Of a stretch of 64,000 bases of DNA, positions 38,828 to 50,569 are shown in pieces. The notes beneath the pieces are model-generated. The model was not told the DNA's origin, did no database searches, and saw only the letters and a program-made list of their open reading frames with translations. Each line of letters starts with the position of its first letter. Positions within the stretch are counted from its first letter, which is position 1. Origin of the DNA: Coleophoma eucalyptorum (taxonomy: Eukaryota > Ascomycota > Leotiomycetes > Helotiales > Dermateaceae); contig JALRME010000074.1 in NCBI GenBank assembly GCA_026120035.1, forward strand, positions 1-64,000. Reading direction: 5' to 3'. Made by a program: the position numbers and the translations under genes.

Positions 38828-40168
38828 TTATACAATGAGCGTATCTCTCGTCTCATCTCTACTCTGCTTCAAAAACGGAAGAAGCTGCGTCCCACCAGTG
38901 CCATACAGCTCCTTTCCCTCCGACGACTTGGACGACGCGACCGCTAGATTCAATTCCGCATTCCGTGGCGAATGCTGCTTTGCAGGAATAGTGATATACC
39001 TCGTTACGATCCCTATGTGGATATCTCGCAAATTTTTCAACTCGTCAATGGCTAGGTTGAAGGCCTCGGTCACCTTGTTCATGGGCGTGGTTTCGGCGTA
39101 GGCTCTTATATTGGCTATGGATTCGATGTGCCGGAGGAATGCACGATGGGGGCCTGGCATGTAATCTCGCATTTCCTGGTATAGAGTTAGTTGATTTCGA
39201 GATTGAGCATAAGGAAAGGACTGACTTTGAGAAAGCCGCTCTTGGGCCCATTAGAGCCATTCGTCAACGAGTGTTGTACACCGAGAATAATGTCAAAGAA
39301 CTGTATCAAAGAACTCTGCGCATTGCTACCCCCGCTATATTCTCTCCACTCCCCTTTACCATCTCCCTCCTCATAAAATACACCATTTGGCAGGCCAGCA
39401 ATAGCCATGTCCTTGCTCCCTGCTAAGAAAGGTCGGATCTCGGTGTAGAAGACTGTAGGATCGCATCTCTCATTCATCCTCTTTAAGATCTCTCCTAACT
39501 CTTTGATGCAGGTGTGGAACTGCGTTAGAGCGTCGATGACGATAGCTGAATCGTTGGCGCGGACGGCGTCCATGGCTTTCATCATGAGGGGGATAAGATG
39601 AGCGCCATGGGCTTCCATGGCGATGGAGATTAGGTAAAACCATTCCTCGTCTTGGGTGCCGGTGAAGGTATTGAGGGAGCGGAGGTTTTGAACCTTGCTG
39701 ATGTCTGCGCCGGAGGTCGCTGTGGTAAAGTTCCAGAGGTTGACTGCTGCGTAGGTTGCTGTTGGTGGTAGCCCAAAGTGTGAAGCGATTTCGAGGAAGG
39801 GTACAGAGATTTGGGACGGTAGTCGCTGCAGGATTTTTTAAATTAGGAAGAAGTCAAAATCGCTCTTGACTTACTGATGATGGTCCCCCAGCTTCCCAGA
39901 TGTAGGCATGTGTCATGAACGAGAGTACAACGTACGCTCTTCGCCATTCTGGTTCAGATACAAGGTTACGTGTTGAGAGGACCTGCATGCGATCAACAGA
40001 TCCCCGTAGGCATTTCTTTTTTAGCAATAATGGTAATCTCTGGACTAGGGTCTCCCATTCTAAATAGTATATGTCGCTTAACTTACCAAGGGGGATTTCA
40101 TCTGGGAGGAAGCCATTCCAAGAAGAAACGTTGAATTTAGCGAGACTAGTGTTGAGAGGGTCTAACAT
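38828..40168 (-). CDS. Indoleamine 2,3-dioxygenase, 413 aa
   Basis: Exons on the minus strand: 40168-39875, 39825-39226 and 39175-38828, with phase-0 introns. It is a haem dioxygenase that opens the indole ring of tryptophan to N-formylkynurenine. Family marks are FLPDEIPLGKLSD near the start, RRAYVVLSFMTHAYIWE, SIAMEAHGA, RPFLAGSKDM, the central GGSNAQSSLIQFFDIILGVQH, and MRDYMPGPHRAFL. The likely proximal haem ligand is His near residue 351 in RDIHIGIVTRYI, matching human His346. Length is in the usual range. It is divergent from a kynureninase across 737 bp containing a tandem TCGGCCGA array. Fungi often carry several IDO paralogues, one for NAD synthesis; this copy, with a halogenase next door, looks like a specialised one. 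Confidence 0.94.
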
Positions 40169-40905
40169 GACGAGAACACAAATGAAGAGGTTGAGGGAGT
40201 AATGCTGCTGTTCTAAAAAGCAGCATTTTTATACAAACCAAAAGTCTTGAAAAAACTTGTTAAACAAGTACAATGATAGTAGCACCCTACCACTCAGCAG
40301 CTATACCCAGAGACTTTCAATAATAGTCGGCCGAGGGGTCCCACTTTGCGGCGAGAGTAGTCGGCCGATGGGGTCTCACTTGCTGCGAGAATAGTCGGCC
40401 GAGATATAGTGGAGACTATTCGCTTAGCGTGGATTCATGAATTTGGAGCCTGTTGTAAGATATAAGCATGGGATTTGTAAAACAAACAATGTCTAGTTAG
40501 GCAATTTTTAAAAAACATTTGTTTATGGTATTGTTTTGGGTTACTACTTCTAGTAAATATATGATCTAAAATAGAACTAATAAGAATAGATTAACCCAAT
40601 GAGGTCAAAGGCACCAGTGACTTTAAAATGGTGGTATTACCAATTACAAAACTACTTTTATAACAAGCATCTTTTCTTTCCTCAAGGCAGTGAGCCACGG
40701 AGGCTACTCAAGTAGCGGAAGACCGACATGAATGGCCAATGGGTTTTTTCATGCATGACGAGTATAAAGTAAGATGAGAGAATAGGCCATTTTATTCCAT
40801 TCTCAATTCTCAATTGCCAATTTGGTCTCACGTTCTAGTAAGCCATTTCTACTTCCCAATCACTATTCGCCACTCCCGAAACGACCTCATCAACCGCGAC
40901 TCAGG
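40169..40905. promoter_or_regulatory. Divergent IDO/kynureninase promoter region
   Basis: This 737-bp spacer carries the 34-bp tandem array at 40325-40405, on the IDO side. The remainder is AT-rich, with a CT-rich leader just before the kynureninase ATG. Confidence 0.6.
40325..40405. repeat. 34-bp tandem array, each unit carrying TCGGCCGA
   Basis: Three copies of the palindrome TCGGCCGA start at 40327, 40361 and 40395, exactly 34 bp apart. The flanks AGTCGGCCGA and GGGGTC..CAC..GCGAGA are shared by the first two units; the third decays after about 10 bp. The array is a likely multi-site operator for a zinc-cluster regulator shared with the halogenase promoter. Confidence 0.75.
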
Positions 40906-42423
40906 ATGGGACCGATTACCATTGAACTAGAACGTACGGTGAAGCCAACCTTCCCAGCTAAGGCGAACTCGCTAGATTATGCGCAATCGCTCGACGCAGA
41001 AGACCACTTGTGCTCCTTCCGCTCAAAATTCATTATCCCTTCCAAAACAAGCCTCAAATCTAACAAGTTGAGTAAGCCAGGTATGTCCAGACTCACCCCG
41101 CACACTTCATATCTCTAACATCAACCAGATCCATTCAGTGAGCCATGTATCTACTTCTGTGGGAACTCACTGGGCATACAACCCCGTGCCACAGCAGAGT
41201 ATATCCAAACCTATCTCGACACCTGGGCCACCCTCGGTCTCCAGGGACACTTCCGAAAACTAGAAAATAGTCCCATGTTCCAATGGCAGCTGCTCGCTGA
41301 GCAGTTGTCCGAGGCCGTAGCGCCCATCGTGGGCGCATCCGCGCTCGAAGTCGGGACCATGGGTACGCTGACAATGAATCTGCATTTGCTGCTGGGGAGT
41401 TTCTACCTCCCGACTAAGAAGAAGAGCAAGATCATCATGGACTGGAAATCGTTTCCGAGCGACCATTTCACGTTCGAGAGCCAGATTCGGGGACACGGAT
41501 ATGATCCCAAAGAATCGATGGTTATGATCGCGCCGGATGAGGGGAGTTATGAGATTTCGACAGAGAAGATCCTGTCAATTATCGACGAGCACGCGGCGAC
41601 GACGGCATTAGTGCTACTTCCTGGAATCCAGTACTACACTGGGCAGTTTTTTGATATCAAGACTATTACCGCATATGCTCAATCAAAGGGGTTACTTGTA
41701 GGATGGGATCTTGCGCATGCTGTGGGGAATGTGCCACTTCAGTTGCGTGATTGGAACGTGGATTTCGCGGTCTGGTGTACGTACAAGTACATGAACGCTG
41801 GTCCTGGAGCAATAGCCGGTTTCTATGTGCATGAGACACATGGGAAGGTCGAATATGAAGATGGTAAGCCCGTTTTTCGACATAGATTATCGGGGTGGTA
41901 TGGTGGTAATCAGGAGGGGAGGATGGATATGGAAAACTGTAAGGTCTGACTTGAGATATGATGGCACGTGCTAACAAGTCTAGACTTCCGACCTAGTCCT
42001 GGAGCGAGTGGGTATCAAATCTCGAATCCTTCTGCAATCAATCTAGCATCTCTGTCTGCAGCTATCTCGATCTTTAGCCAGACATCAATCGCGGATATTA
42101 GAAAGAAATCCGTCAAGTTGACAGCTTACCTGGAACACTTGCTCTTGACAACTAGTGACGCGGACCGAGCTTTTAGCATCATAACTCCTTCCAACCCTGA
42201 TGCGAGAGGATCTCAGCTAAGTTTGTTGCTTAAACCGGGAAGAGTAGATTCTTTGTTTGAGGTGTTAGAAGAAGAAGGTATTGTAGTAGACAAAAGACAA
42301 CCGGATGTCATTAGAGTCGCACCTGTGCCACTGTATAACACTTATGAGGAGGTTTGGAAGTTTGTTCAGATTTTTAATACTACACTAACTCTTGGTACAA
42401 GTATAGTAAGGAAAATAAAATAA
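40906..42423 (+). CDS. Kynureninase, 474 aa
   Basis: Exons 40906-41080, 41129-41938 and 41984-42423. The first true ATG in frame is at 40906; upstream only a TTG is in frame. This PLP enzyme cleaves kynurenine to anthranilate and alanine, or 3-hydroxykynurenine to 3-hydroxyanthranilate. Family marks are [55 protein letters not shown], and [14 protein letters not shown] (with the Asp that contacts the PLP ring nitrogen). The PLP Lys is near residue 278 in [11 protein letters not shown], followed by LSGWYGG and [10 protein letters not shown]. Nothing essential is missing. Paired head-to-head with IDO and without the formamidase and 3-monooxygenase of the NAD route, it fits a pathway to anthranilate-type metabolites. 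Confidence 0.95.
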
Positions 42424-42613
42424 AAAGTCTTAAAGAAAAGTTCGAAAGGTAATTAAATAATGTAACTCGTAGAGAACTCGGACATCTAGGGACCTCCAAT
42501 AAATTTTTTATACTAGTAACTTAGAGCCCTAAAAACTTCTACTATAAGCTCTAATCAACTATTATATTATGCATTATAGTATTCATTACTGCAATAGCTG
42601 CCTAGTCGTTAAG

Positions 42614-42960
42614 TCAAGACCAACTCCTACTCCTCCATCTCTCCAAGAAGCCAGGATCTTCCAATAGCTCAAAGGGCGCCGCTCTTGATACTGGTGTCCA
42701 CGTCACCATTTTGCGGACGAAGTTGAGGAAGCTTTGCTTATTGGAACCCTCAAGATTCGAAATCTTCCCGATACACTGATAGGGTAGGATTAAGGCAGTT
42801 CCAGTGGCCTGACGTAAGTATATTAGGCGGATGCACATTCTTGGGATCAAGGACTTACCTCTATCTTCAAAGTGGACGGAGCTGCACTCTCTTCACTGGA
42901 AGAACTCGAAGGGAGAAGGTCCCAAAAGACCAACTAACCTGAAGCAAGATCAGTTTCGCA
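42614..42960 (-). pseudogene. Protein kinase C-terminal relic (SRPK-like)
   Basis: The minus strand encodes, after an intron-like break (GTAAGTCC to ACGTCAG), FLNFVRKMVTWTPVSRAAPFELLEDPGFLE, which is the C-terminal lobe of an SR-protein-kinase-like enzyme in two adjacent motif blocks. Upstream in another frame is VGLLGPSPFEFFQ, matching the IxGLLGPPPxxFL motif of the same family, then a frame change. The catalytic loop and the N-lobe are absent. It is a short decayed fragment between the kynureninase and a regulator gene. Confidence 0.5.
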
Positions 42961-43230
42961 CCCCCACATCTTTCGCTAATTTCTGCGAAGATCATGGATA
43001 ATGACGAGTAATTTAGGTTAATTCCTTTCTAGCGAGACTCCGCCTCCCGCTTAAATGATCCTTCAAAATCCTCTATTGCGATTTCTTTCTCACTATTCAG
43101 GTTGCTTCGCTTGCCAAACTTCAACCCAAAGTTGTCGAAATCTTCCGTCCCATCTTGCCTTGACCCACATTCGGGGTCGGCCCTTGTATGAAAGACTAGA
43201 GAGAGCTTTGTTACCATCGTTCATCAGAAC

Positions 43231-44897
43231 ATGCCGCCCCTCCAAAAGAGCCAAAGAGTCAAGACCGGCTGTCGGACATGCAAGTTAGCAGCCCCCGCCT
43301 CCCCCCTTCATACTGCCGTGAGCTAAGAAGGACACCGCTGATTGTGAGGTGGTCTTTCTACAGATTACGGAAGGTTAAATGTGATGAGGGTAGGCCCACT
43401 TGTGAGCGATGTGCATCGATCAATCGCATCTGTGGGGGATACGAGCTAGAGCACGCCCAAACTGCAGGTCTCTCTTCATATCGACCCAAGCAGCTGGTAG
43501 CACGTGACGACAAGGAAGGTCGTTCATTCCGCTTTTTCTCCAATATCGCAGGGCCTGTACTGGCAGGCCCTATGGATGCCTACTTCTGGACGGATCTTGT
43601 GATGCAATTTAGCCACTTTAACCCAGCCGTGCGCCATACCGTTATTGCGATCAGTTCGCTCTACGAGGACTTTGTCAGTGGCTCCCGGATCATTCGCCTG
43701 AGGCACAATTCCTACGCCCTGATGCACTATAACGCTGCGATCCAGGATATCAGGTCATCCCGCGACGAACAACTGATTTTGATGGTGTGTATCCTGTTCA
43801 TTTGCGTCGAGTTACTGCAAGGCGATCTTCCGACCGCCGCTCGACACTGCCGTCACGGTATTGCTATTCTGGAAAGACTGAAGAGGGAGTCCGGGAGCTT
43901 TACTTGTCCCTGGGCTTTTCAGCACCTATTGCCTATATTCCGTCGGGCAAGTTTTCATTTGCACTTACCTGTTGGTCCCCCAGAAGCCCCGCCATCACCA
44001 ATTATCATGGTTGTGGAGAACGGCCCTGAAATAGTACCTGATCGTTTCAGAACAACAATAGAAGCCTCAGATTCACTCGATCAGCTCATAGCCAGGTGTG
44101 CTCGGATATGCCATTTTCCAGCCCACCAGCTAACACAAGCACAACAACAGGACAAGGCGCAAATGCAAGAATCTCTTCACCTCTGGAAAGTTCGAGCCAT
44201 GGACTTAGAGTCATCTCCTCGGGCTAGCCTCCAACCGACTGAGAAGCTAGCGCTCTGCAACCTGCGAATGAAATATTTGTGGAATCTCATATCTCTAGAG
44301 GCGAAGGGTGGACCTGGGGCTTCTTTTGCAGATGAGGTTGAGTATGACCGATACCTTCCAACGTTTAAGTTGATAGTCGAAGAGGCCCGACAAGCATCGA
44401 ACTTTGTGACGCCTCCGTTAATCACGCCACTAGACATACAACGGCCCAGCTTCTCCTTCGAGATGGGCTTTTTAATTCTCCTACATTTTGTAATCTTGAA
44501 ATGTCGCGACTTAGAGACCCGATTGGAGGCTCTCTCATGGATGCCACGCCTTTGTGCTGCTAAAGAGAGTCTGGCTGATCTCGGAACGCTGTACAGGGTT
44601 AGCAAACGCGTAATCGAGATCGAACATAATATTACTCTCAACGATAACCTTCGAGTGCGCGACGATGAAGGTACAGCTAGCAAGCTTACTGTGATGAAAA
44701 TGAGGATATTAGCTTCTCCGTTGGATCACGAGATGGAAGTTATTACTGAAGAAGATGGCACAGTCTTTTATCGCAGAACCGTGCTTTTTATTATGCGAGA
44801 TGCAGACAACAACGAATCAGTTCAAAAAGAATATCTTAGGGACAGTAACTTACGTCAATTCGACATACAAATTCCAGGGATGCGCAGTGCGCGATAA
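43231..44897 (+). CDS. Zn2Cys6 transcription factor, 528 aa
   Basis: Exons 43231-43283 and 43364-44897; the intron falls inside the zinc cluster. The spliced N-terminus gives C-x2-C-x6-C-x5-C-x2-C-x6-C (GCRTCKLRKVKC, then CERCASINRIC) at residues 14-41, followed directly by GGYE. The body matches the family with short N-terminal cluster and a C-terminal fungal-specific region: FFSNIAGPVLAGPMDAYFWTDLVMQF, HTVIAISSLYEDF, HYNAAIQDI, and LMVCILFICVELLQGD. It is expected in the nucleus. As the only intact regulator near the kynureninase/IDO/halogenase genes, it is the best candidate to bind their TCGGCCGA boxes. Its own upstream region has only a partial match, TCGGCCC near 43170. Confidence 0.88.
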
Positions 44898-46512
44898 TAC
44901 AGTGCCCCAGCATGTTTCACTGTTGTACATGGCAGTTTATTTCCCCTTGAGCCAGCCAACTAAAAGTCGAAGGCAGGGACGTTTTATAATCACTGGTCAT
45001 AAATGAAATTGAAGGACGTAATTGTCCACATAATTAGCATCGATCAGAGTATACAATATACATCAGCGCTGAATCCTCTAGACGGCAATTACTAGGCTCA
45101 TAGTTCAACCAAGGTTAAACATGACAGATGAGCTAGCTAAAAGATTCTGTACCACAGAAATTTGTGGCGCAAACAAACCATATTGATGATACTATATACT
45201 ATACCAAAAGTGAAGTTGGTACGAAAAAGGTAGTCAGAAACGGGGCTAAGCTACTTAATATGGCTAATATTTCCATATACATGTCTTATATTGTAATCAT
45301 ATGCGGGTTATATACCTATTGGATTAGATTGTGTACCTCCCTTCTCTCGTTGACACAAATTTTAATGTGATGAAATCGTTGTCTCGTTGTAATATAAGGA
45401 GATGGTGCTTGACCACGCTCGCCAGCATAGACGATCTTGCAATAGTGCTTAAAAGCCAGAGCAAGTATGCAGACGCAAGAGAATGCACCAGTGGACGTAG
45501 TGGCTGAGGGAGACAGTGCTTGGACTCGATAGCAGGAACAACTTCGCCTTAGCCTAAAGAAATTTTTAATCTCCCAAGTTCTATGCTAGCTCAAAGAAGA
45601 ATATGTATAAATATCTTCTCCTTTCACTTCGACAAAGGAAGCAGGATCGTACCGTTATTCAAGAGTAAAATCATGAATCTAGTGATGTGTGGTGGCTTAT
45701 TTCTTAAACCCACGTTGGCAGCCAGCTATGCTAGTAAATCCACAATAAACACGATGATCAGTTGATCAGCCCGGGGGGGGGGGGGGCAGCCGCTGTGCAT
45801 GAACTGCCAACTTGCGTGTCAACTCGGACTCATTGCGAAAGCAAGCTCCGTGTACGGAGAGCTCGCTTAAACAAGGCAAGTGGAATCTAGAGGGAGAGAT
45901 ATATATATAGCCAATTAAGCATGACCACGATCATTCCTATATCGTATTTACTAATTAATTAATTAACATTAAACAATTATATGAAGAGTTCGTTTAGTAG
46001 AATAGTATGTAAGCCTTTTACGCCATGTCGAACGTAGAAAGACAAAGGATCAAGGTGGAGAAAAAGCCTTTATAACTTTGTTTTCAGGAGATATCTCAAC
46101 TGTGGGGCTGAGCCGAACCAATCAGCATTCCCCATTTCCTGCGACCATCGACAAATGACGATGATGCATCATACTTTCCCCGGACAGCACGATGAAAAAA
46201 GACCAGGAAAAGAAAAGACGTACGTACTATGAATAACATCCGAAGCTTGGCGTAAGTCTTCGCTGGAAATTGACTGGAGATCCTTTCAATGAGTCGTATA
46301 CCTACAGCTGCTATTCTGGGCTCTTAGCATTCTTCTACAGGGCTATTACGTGGCAGGAGATACAGACTCCGTAATTTGCTATGGGATTAACATTTCGTTT
46401 CGTTTCAATCACATATCACCTGTCAGTTGATGATTTTGCCCATGATATCCTCGGCTCAGCCCCGCATTCAAGATGAAGGTCCCCTTTCAGTTTCTGAACA
46501 CTGCCATGGTAG
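44898..46512. other. Intergenic, with a 14-G tract
   Basis: About 1.6 kb with no recognisable gene. A run of 14 G lies at 45773-45786. The rest is AT-rich. Confidence 0.4.
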
Positions 46513-46685
46513 TATATATAAGATCTCTCGGGCAATGGCTTGTCCTTTCAGCACAAGATCATCATCACTGCATTCTTGATCATCTTGATTTGAGCTAAAC
46601 CCTCCTTTCTTTTTCACTCTTTTCACTCTTTATGCTCTTTATGCTCTTTGCACTCTTTCTACCCACTGATTTGATTTGATCCAAG
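46513..46685 (+). promoter_or_regulatory. Core promoter of the tannase-family gene
   Basis: TATATATAAG at 46513-46522 is followed by a strongly pyrimidine-rich tract (about 46600-46670, with repeats of cactcttt and tatgctctt) that ends just before the ATG at 46686. TATA box plus CT-rich block is typical of highly expressed fungal genes. Confidence 0.6.
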
Positions 46686-48428
46686 ATGCGCCAATCCACG
46701 CGCGCAGCTGTCGCGGCTCTGGTTGCAACAACTAGTGCTGCATCTCTTGCTGATCTATGCACAGTATCCAATGTGCAGGCAGCTATACCATCAAATGGGA
46801 CCCTCCTAGGTATCGACTTGATTCTATCGGCTGTGACGGCGAGCGCGGTTTATAATGCGACTGCTGGCATGGGCAGCACTACCACGTACACCTACTGCAA
46901 CGTGACGGTCACCTACACGCATACCGGTAAGGGTGATGAGGTGGTTATCAAGTACGCTTTTCCCCAGCCTTCCGACTTCGAAAATCGATTCTACGTTGCT
47001 GGTGGAGGTGGTTTCTCCCTCTCTAGTGATGCGACTGGGGGTCTTGCATATGGCGCTGTCGGCGGTGCCACCTCTGCAGGTTATGATGCCTTTGACTACA
47101 GTTACGACGAAGTAGTACTCTATGGCAATGGTTCTATCAACTGGGATGCTACATACATGTTTGGATACCAGGCATTAGGCGAGATGACTCTCGTCGGAAA
47201 AGCGCTTACAACCGGTTTCTACGCCTTGTCTAGCGATACTAAGGTATACACCTATTATGAGGGATGTTCCGATGGTGGAAGAGAGGGTATGAGTCAAGTC
47301 CAGCGTTGGGGAGAGGAGTATGACGGTGTGATCGCGGGTGCTCCAGCCTTCCGTTTCGCTCAGCAACAAGTTCACCATGTTTATTCTTCGGCTGTGGAGC
47401 ACACCTTAGACTACTATCCCCCACCCTGTGAGATGGACAAGATCGTGAATGCTACTATTTCAGCTTGCGATTCTCTCGATGGAAGAACTGATGGTGTTGT
47501 ATCCCGAACCGATCTTTGTAAGCTTAACTTCAACTTGAGCTCTATCATCGGTGAATCTTATTACTGTGCTGCTACAACTTCTTCTTCTCTCGGTTTTGGT
47601 TTTAGCAAGCGTGCAGAGGGTAGCACGACCAGTACTACCCCCGAACAGAATGGAACTGTCACTGCCGAAGGAGTCGCTGTCGCCCAAGCAATTTATGATG
47701 GCCTTCATAATTCCGACGGTCAGCGGGCATACCTCTCCTGGCAGATCGCTTCTGAGCTTGGAGATGCTGCTACTACTTATAACAACAACACTGGCACTTG
47801 GGAACTCAGTATTCCATCCACTGGAGGAGAGTACGTCACTAAGTTCGTTCAACTGCTTGACCTCGATAACCTCTCCGACCTCAACAATGTCACATACGAT
47901 ACCCTTGTTGAGTGGATGAACATCGGTATGGTCAGATACTTGGATAGTTTGCAGACAACCCTTCCCGATCTTACTCCTTTCCAATCATCCGGAGGCAAGC
48001 TATTACACTATCATGGAGAGTCCGACCCTAGTATCCCATCGGCCTCATCGGTCCACTACTGGCAATCTGTCCGTTCTATTATGTATAGCAATCTGACTGA
48101 CGACGAGAGTCTTACCGCACTAGAGGACTGGTACCAATTCTACCTGATCCCAGGCGCGGCTCACTGTGGAACCAACGACCTCCAGCCTGGCCCCTACCCT
48201 GAGGATAACATGGCCATCATGATTGATTGGGTCGAGAACGGCGTCAAGCCAAGTCGCCTCAACGCCACCGTTTCTTCCGGCACATATGCAGGCGAGACTC
48301 AGATGCTGTGCCAGTGGCCCACTCGCCCTCTTTGGCAAGGCAACAGCTCTTTTGACTGTGTCAATGATACAGCCTCGATTGATAGCTGGACCTACACTTT
48401 TGATGCCTTCAAGGTCCCCGTATACTAA
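46686..48428 (+). CDS. Secreted tannase/feruloyl esterase family enzyme, 580 aa
   Basis: Single exon. The N-terminal signal peptide ends near SAASLADLC. Catalytic marks are all present: Ser near 195 in the motif YEGCSDGGREG, Asp near 447 in YHGESDPSIP, and His near 493 in GAAHCGTND, with the flanking Cys of the CS-D-HC motif next to Ser and His. A dibasic KR site (FSKRAEG) near residue 315 lies in a Ser/Thr-rich loop and could be cut by the Kex2 protease, as in Aspergillus tannase. Many N-glycosylation sequons support secretion. It hydrolyses gallate esters or feruloyl esters of plant polyphenols; sequence alone cannot separate the two. Its products are aromatic acids, so it may supply substrates for aromatic catabolism, though it lies 25 kb from the homogentisate genes. 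Confidence 0.93.
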   Translation: MRQSTRAAVAALVATTSAASLADLCTVSNVQAAIPSNGTLLGIDLILSAVTASAVYNATAGMGSTTTYTYCNVTVTYTHTGKGDEVVIKYAFPQPSDFENRFYVAGGGGFSLSSDATGGLAYGAVGGATSAGYDAFDYSYDEVVLYGNGSINWDATYMFGYQALGEMTLVGKALTTGFYALSSDTKVYTYYEGCSDGGREGMSQVQRWGEEYDGVIAGAPAFRFAQQQVHHVYSSAVEHTLDYYPPPCEMDKIVNATISACDSLDGRTDGVVSRTDLCKLNFNLSSIIGESYYCAATTSSSLGFGFSKRAEGSTTSTTPEQNGTVTAEGVAVAQAIYDGLHNSDGQRAYLSWQIASELGDAATTYNNNTGTWELSIPSTGGEYVTKFVQLLDLDNLSDLNNVTYDTLVEWMNIGMVRYLDSLQTTLPDLTPFQSSGGKLLHYHGESDPSIPSASSVHYWQSVRSIMYSNLTDDESLTALEDWYQFYLIPGAAHCGTNDLQPGPYPEDNMAIMIDWVENGVKPSRLNATVSSGTYAGETQMLCQWPTRPLWQGNSSFDCVNDTASIDSWTYTFDAFKVPVY

Positions 48429-49236
48429 TTGCATACACCTTCTTCGAAGAGCAATTTCATGTATGGCAGTCTTCAAAATAGGATAGAGGAGGTAGTAAGA
48501 AATAGTGAAATCGATGGGATAAATAGCTGGCTACGCAAGAAAACAGCCTCTTAAATGTATATATTACCAAAGACATGTGTCGGAATGTCATTTACAGGTC
48601 AATCACAAGACTTAGTCACATGTTAAGGAATTCTTAGCGAGTGGTACTTATTCCTCTCTGCCTCACACTCTCTTCAATCAAAATCTATTACTTCTGAATC
48701 AACTTTACACCTGTTTGACATACTAGTTGAAATTTACCCCACCTGACGTAAACAAACTGTATTTATACATCCCTCCCTTACACTCTTTTTAATACATGAA
48801 CACATTTCACAAGCCAACCTCCTTCCTCAAGCGAACCACCACCCCAACATATCAAAATGCTACGATTTTGAGTATAATATAATAAAATCTTTAAGGAAAC
48901 ACTACTTATTCTATATTAATCGAATCCTAAGCTTGCTTGAGTGTACAAGTATTATATCCAGTTTGATTATATAAGCTATAGCGTCGTCATCGCCCTTTTG
49001 AGCCTTTAGTCTATATAGTTTTAATTTCTTTATCTTGCTAAGTTACAGTAATTTGTCCGTGCCATCAATCGAAATTTCAAAATATCATTTTCCTATGTGG
49101 GACCCTACATCATTTTCGAGTCTTCATTGCTTTAGAGACCTTGGCTAACTGGACAGAAACCTTAAGAAACCCGTCCAACATGGAATCCTAGAGTCCTTGT
49201 GATTAGACAAGTGATGGGAAGAAAGGAATATATTAA
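48429..49236. other. Intergenic, nothing recognised
   Basis: About 0.8 kb between the tannase stop and the 3' end of the SDR gene; AT-rich in 48840-49060. Confidence 0.4.
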
Positions 49237-50123
49237 TTATCGAAAACTTACAAACACTGACGTTGGTAACAGTTTCCATGCCCAGTGGTTCATAGTAGCG
49301 TCTTTCCCCACCCAAATTTCCCCCACAGTACCTTTATCGACCGCGCTTGCGACCTTGAGGCTGTAGGTCAGCGGGTCCGGCGATCCGTCTTGAAGTCGGC
49401 CATCGGCCAGGCGGTAGATATAGTCGCGGATCACATGGTAATACGAAGTTTCGGGAATCTTGGGCATCTCGACGTTATCGAAAGCCTGGGTCCTGACACT
49501 GGTTGTGATAAGGGTGAGAGTCTGAACTCCGAGAGGTTGGAGCTCGCGTCGCCATATATCGCTGGCCATGATAAGAGCAGATTTTGAAGCGTTATACATG
49601 CCTGTTTTGATATAAAAACCACATCAGCCCATCAACACTAAATCGGAGAGAAAAATCAGGGAGAGATGTAGTACGGACTTAGGAAAGGCATGGGCAGATA
49701 TCCGGCGGCTGACGATTGATTGACTACGCAGCCTTGAGCTTCGATCAGAAGAGGAGCGAAGGCTTGCAGCACTGCTAAAGGGGCGAAGAAATTGAGGTCG
49801 AACAATTTGCGGGCGTCCTCGATATTCAGGTCCAAGGCCGGCATGACAAGATTTTGACCACTATTATTGATAAGGACTTCCAGTCGACCACCAGTCTTTT
49901 TTGTGACGTTATCCACTGCCGCAGCGATGGATTCGGCGGATAGAACATCGAGTATTAGGATTGTGACATTAGGTGCCTCGGAGAGATTGGGAGGGGCCTT
50001 GACTGGGTTCCGTACCGTTGCGAAGACATGATAGCCCTTCATTTGAAAGGCTTCGGCTAGCCCTGCGCCAATGCCTCCAGCAGAGCAGCCGGTAATAAGG
50101 ACGGATTTCCGGTGGGAAGGCAT
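49237..50123 (-). CDS. Ayr1-like short-chain dehydrogenase/reductase, 269 aa
   Basis: Exons on the minus strand: 50123-49679 and 49601-49237. I chose the ATG at 50123 because the Rossmann motif follows at once (KSVLITGCSAGGIGAGLAEAF), as usual in this family. An in-frame ATG at 50279 would add 52 residues with a hydrophobic stretch (FFAFPTYFVLVLIKALL) and cannot be excluded. Other marks are DVLSAESI, INNSGQN (NNAG variant), NQSSAAG, and the catalytic Tyr151 and Lys155 in YNASK. It resembles NADPH-dependent 1-acyldihydroxyacetone-phosphate reductase, but many such proteins act on other ketones. It is divergent from the regulator at 50570. Confidence 0.88.
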
Positions 50124-50569
50124 TCTTCCTTCGATGGGTGTCGCTTCGGCGAAAACTCTGGCTGGTGCCGTAGTCAGTAGAGCTTTTATCAAGACCAATA
50201 CAAAGTATGTAGGAAATGCAAAGAAAAGCCTTTGGAAATCACAACGATTATAAAGGTCCCACTGTGGTTTCTGGTGCATGTGCGATCAACCAATGTCCAG
50301 CGCTACATGCAGTCAGTGACATGGAGACAAGCAAGAGCCGAGAGCTGCGGAACCTACTTATCCGCTATACTCAAAGTCGCAAACAGTAAAAGCTTGGCTC
50401 GACGCCACGAGAGCAGGGGTTAGAGTTGCTGACGGTGGATTTGCAGGTCCGGCGGGATATAAGACGAGCCGACACCTCCTTAAAAAGAGGGGCAGACCTC
50501 CCGCACCCTGCCTGAATCATTATTTTAACCACTTCCAGTCAACAAAAGATAACGCGCCAAGAGGTCGAA
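50124..50569. promoter_or_regulatory. Divergent promoter between SDR and regulator
   Basis: This 446-bp spacer lies between the two start codons (290 bp if the longer SDR start is used). No distinct box was recognised. Confidence 0.35.

Noticed and set aside
45773..45786. Run of 14 G as a possible quadruplex or regulatory tract
   Set aside because: A single homopolymer with no promoter context; it may also be a sequencing or assembly artefact.
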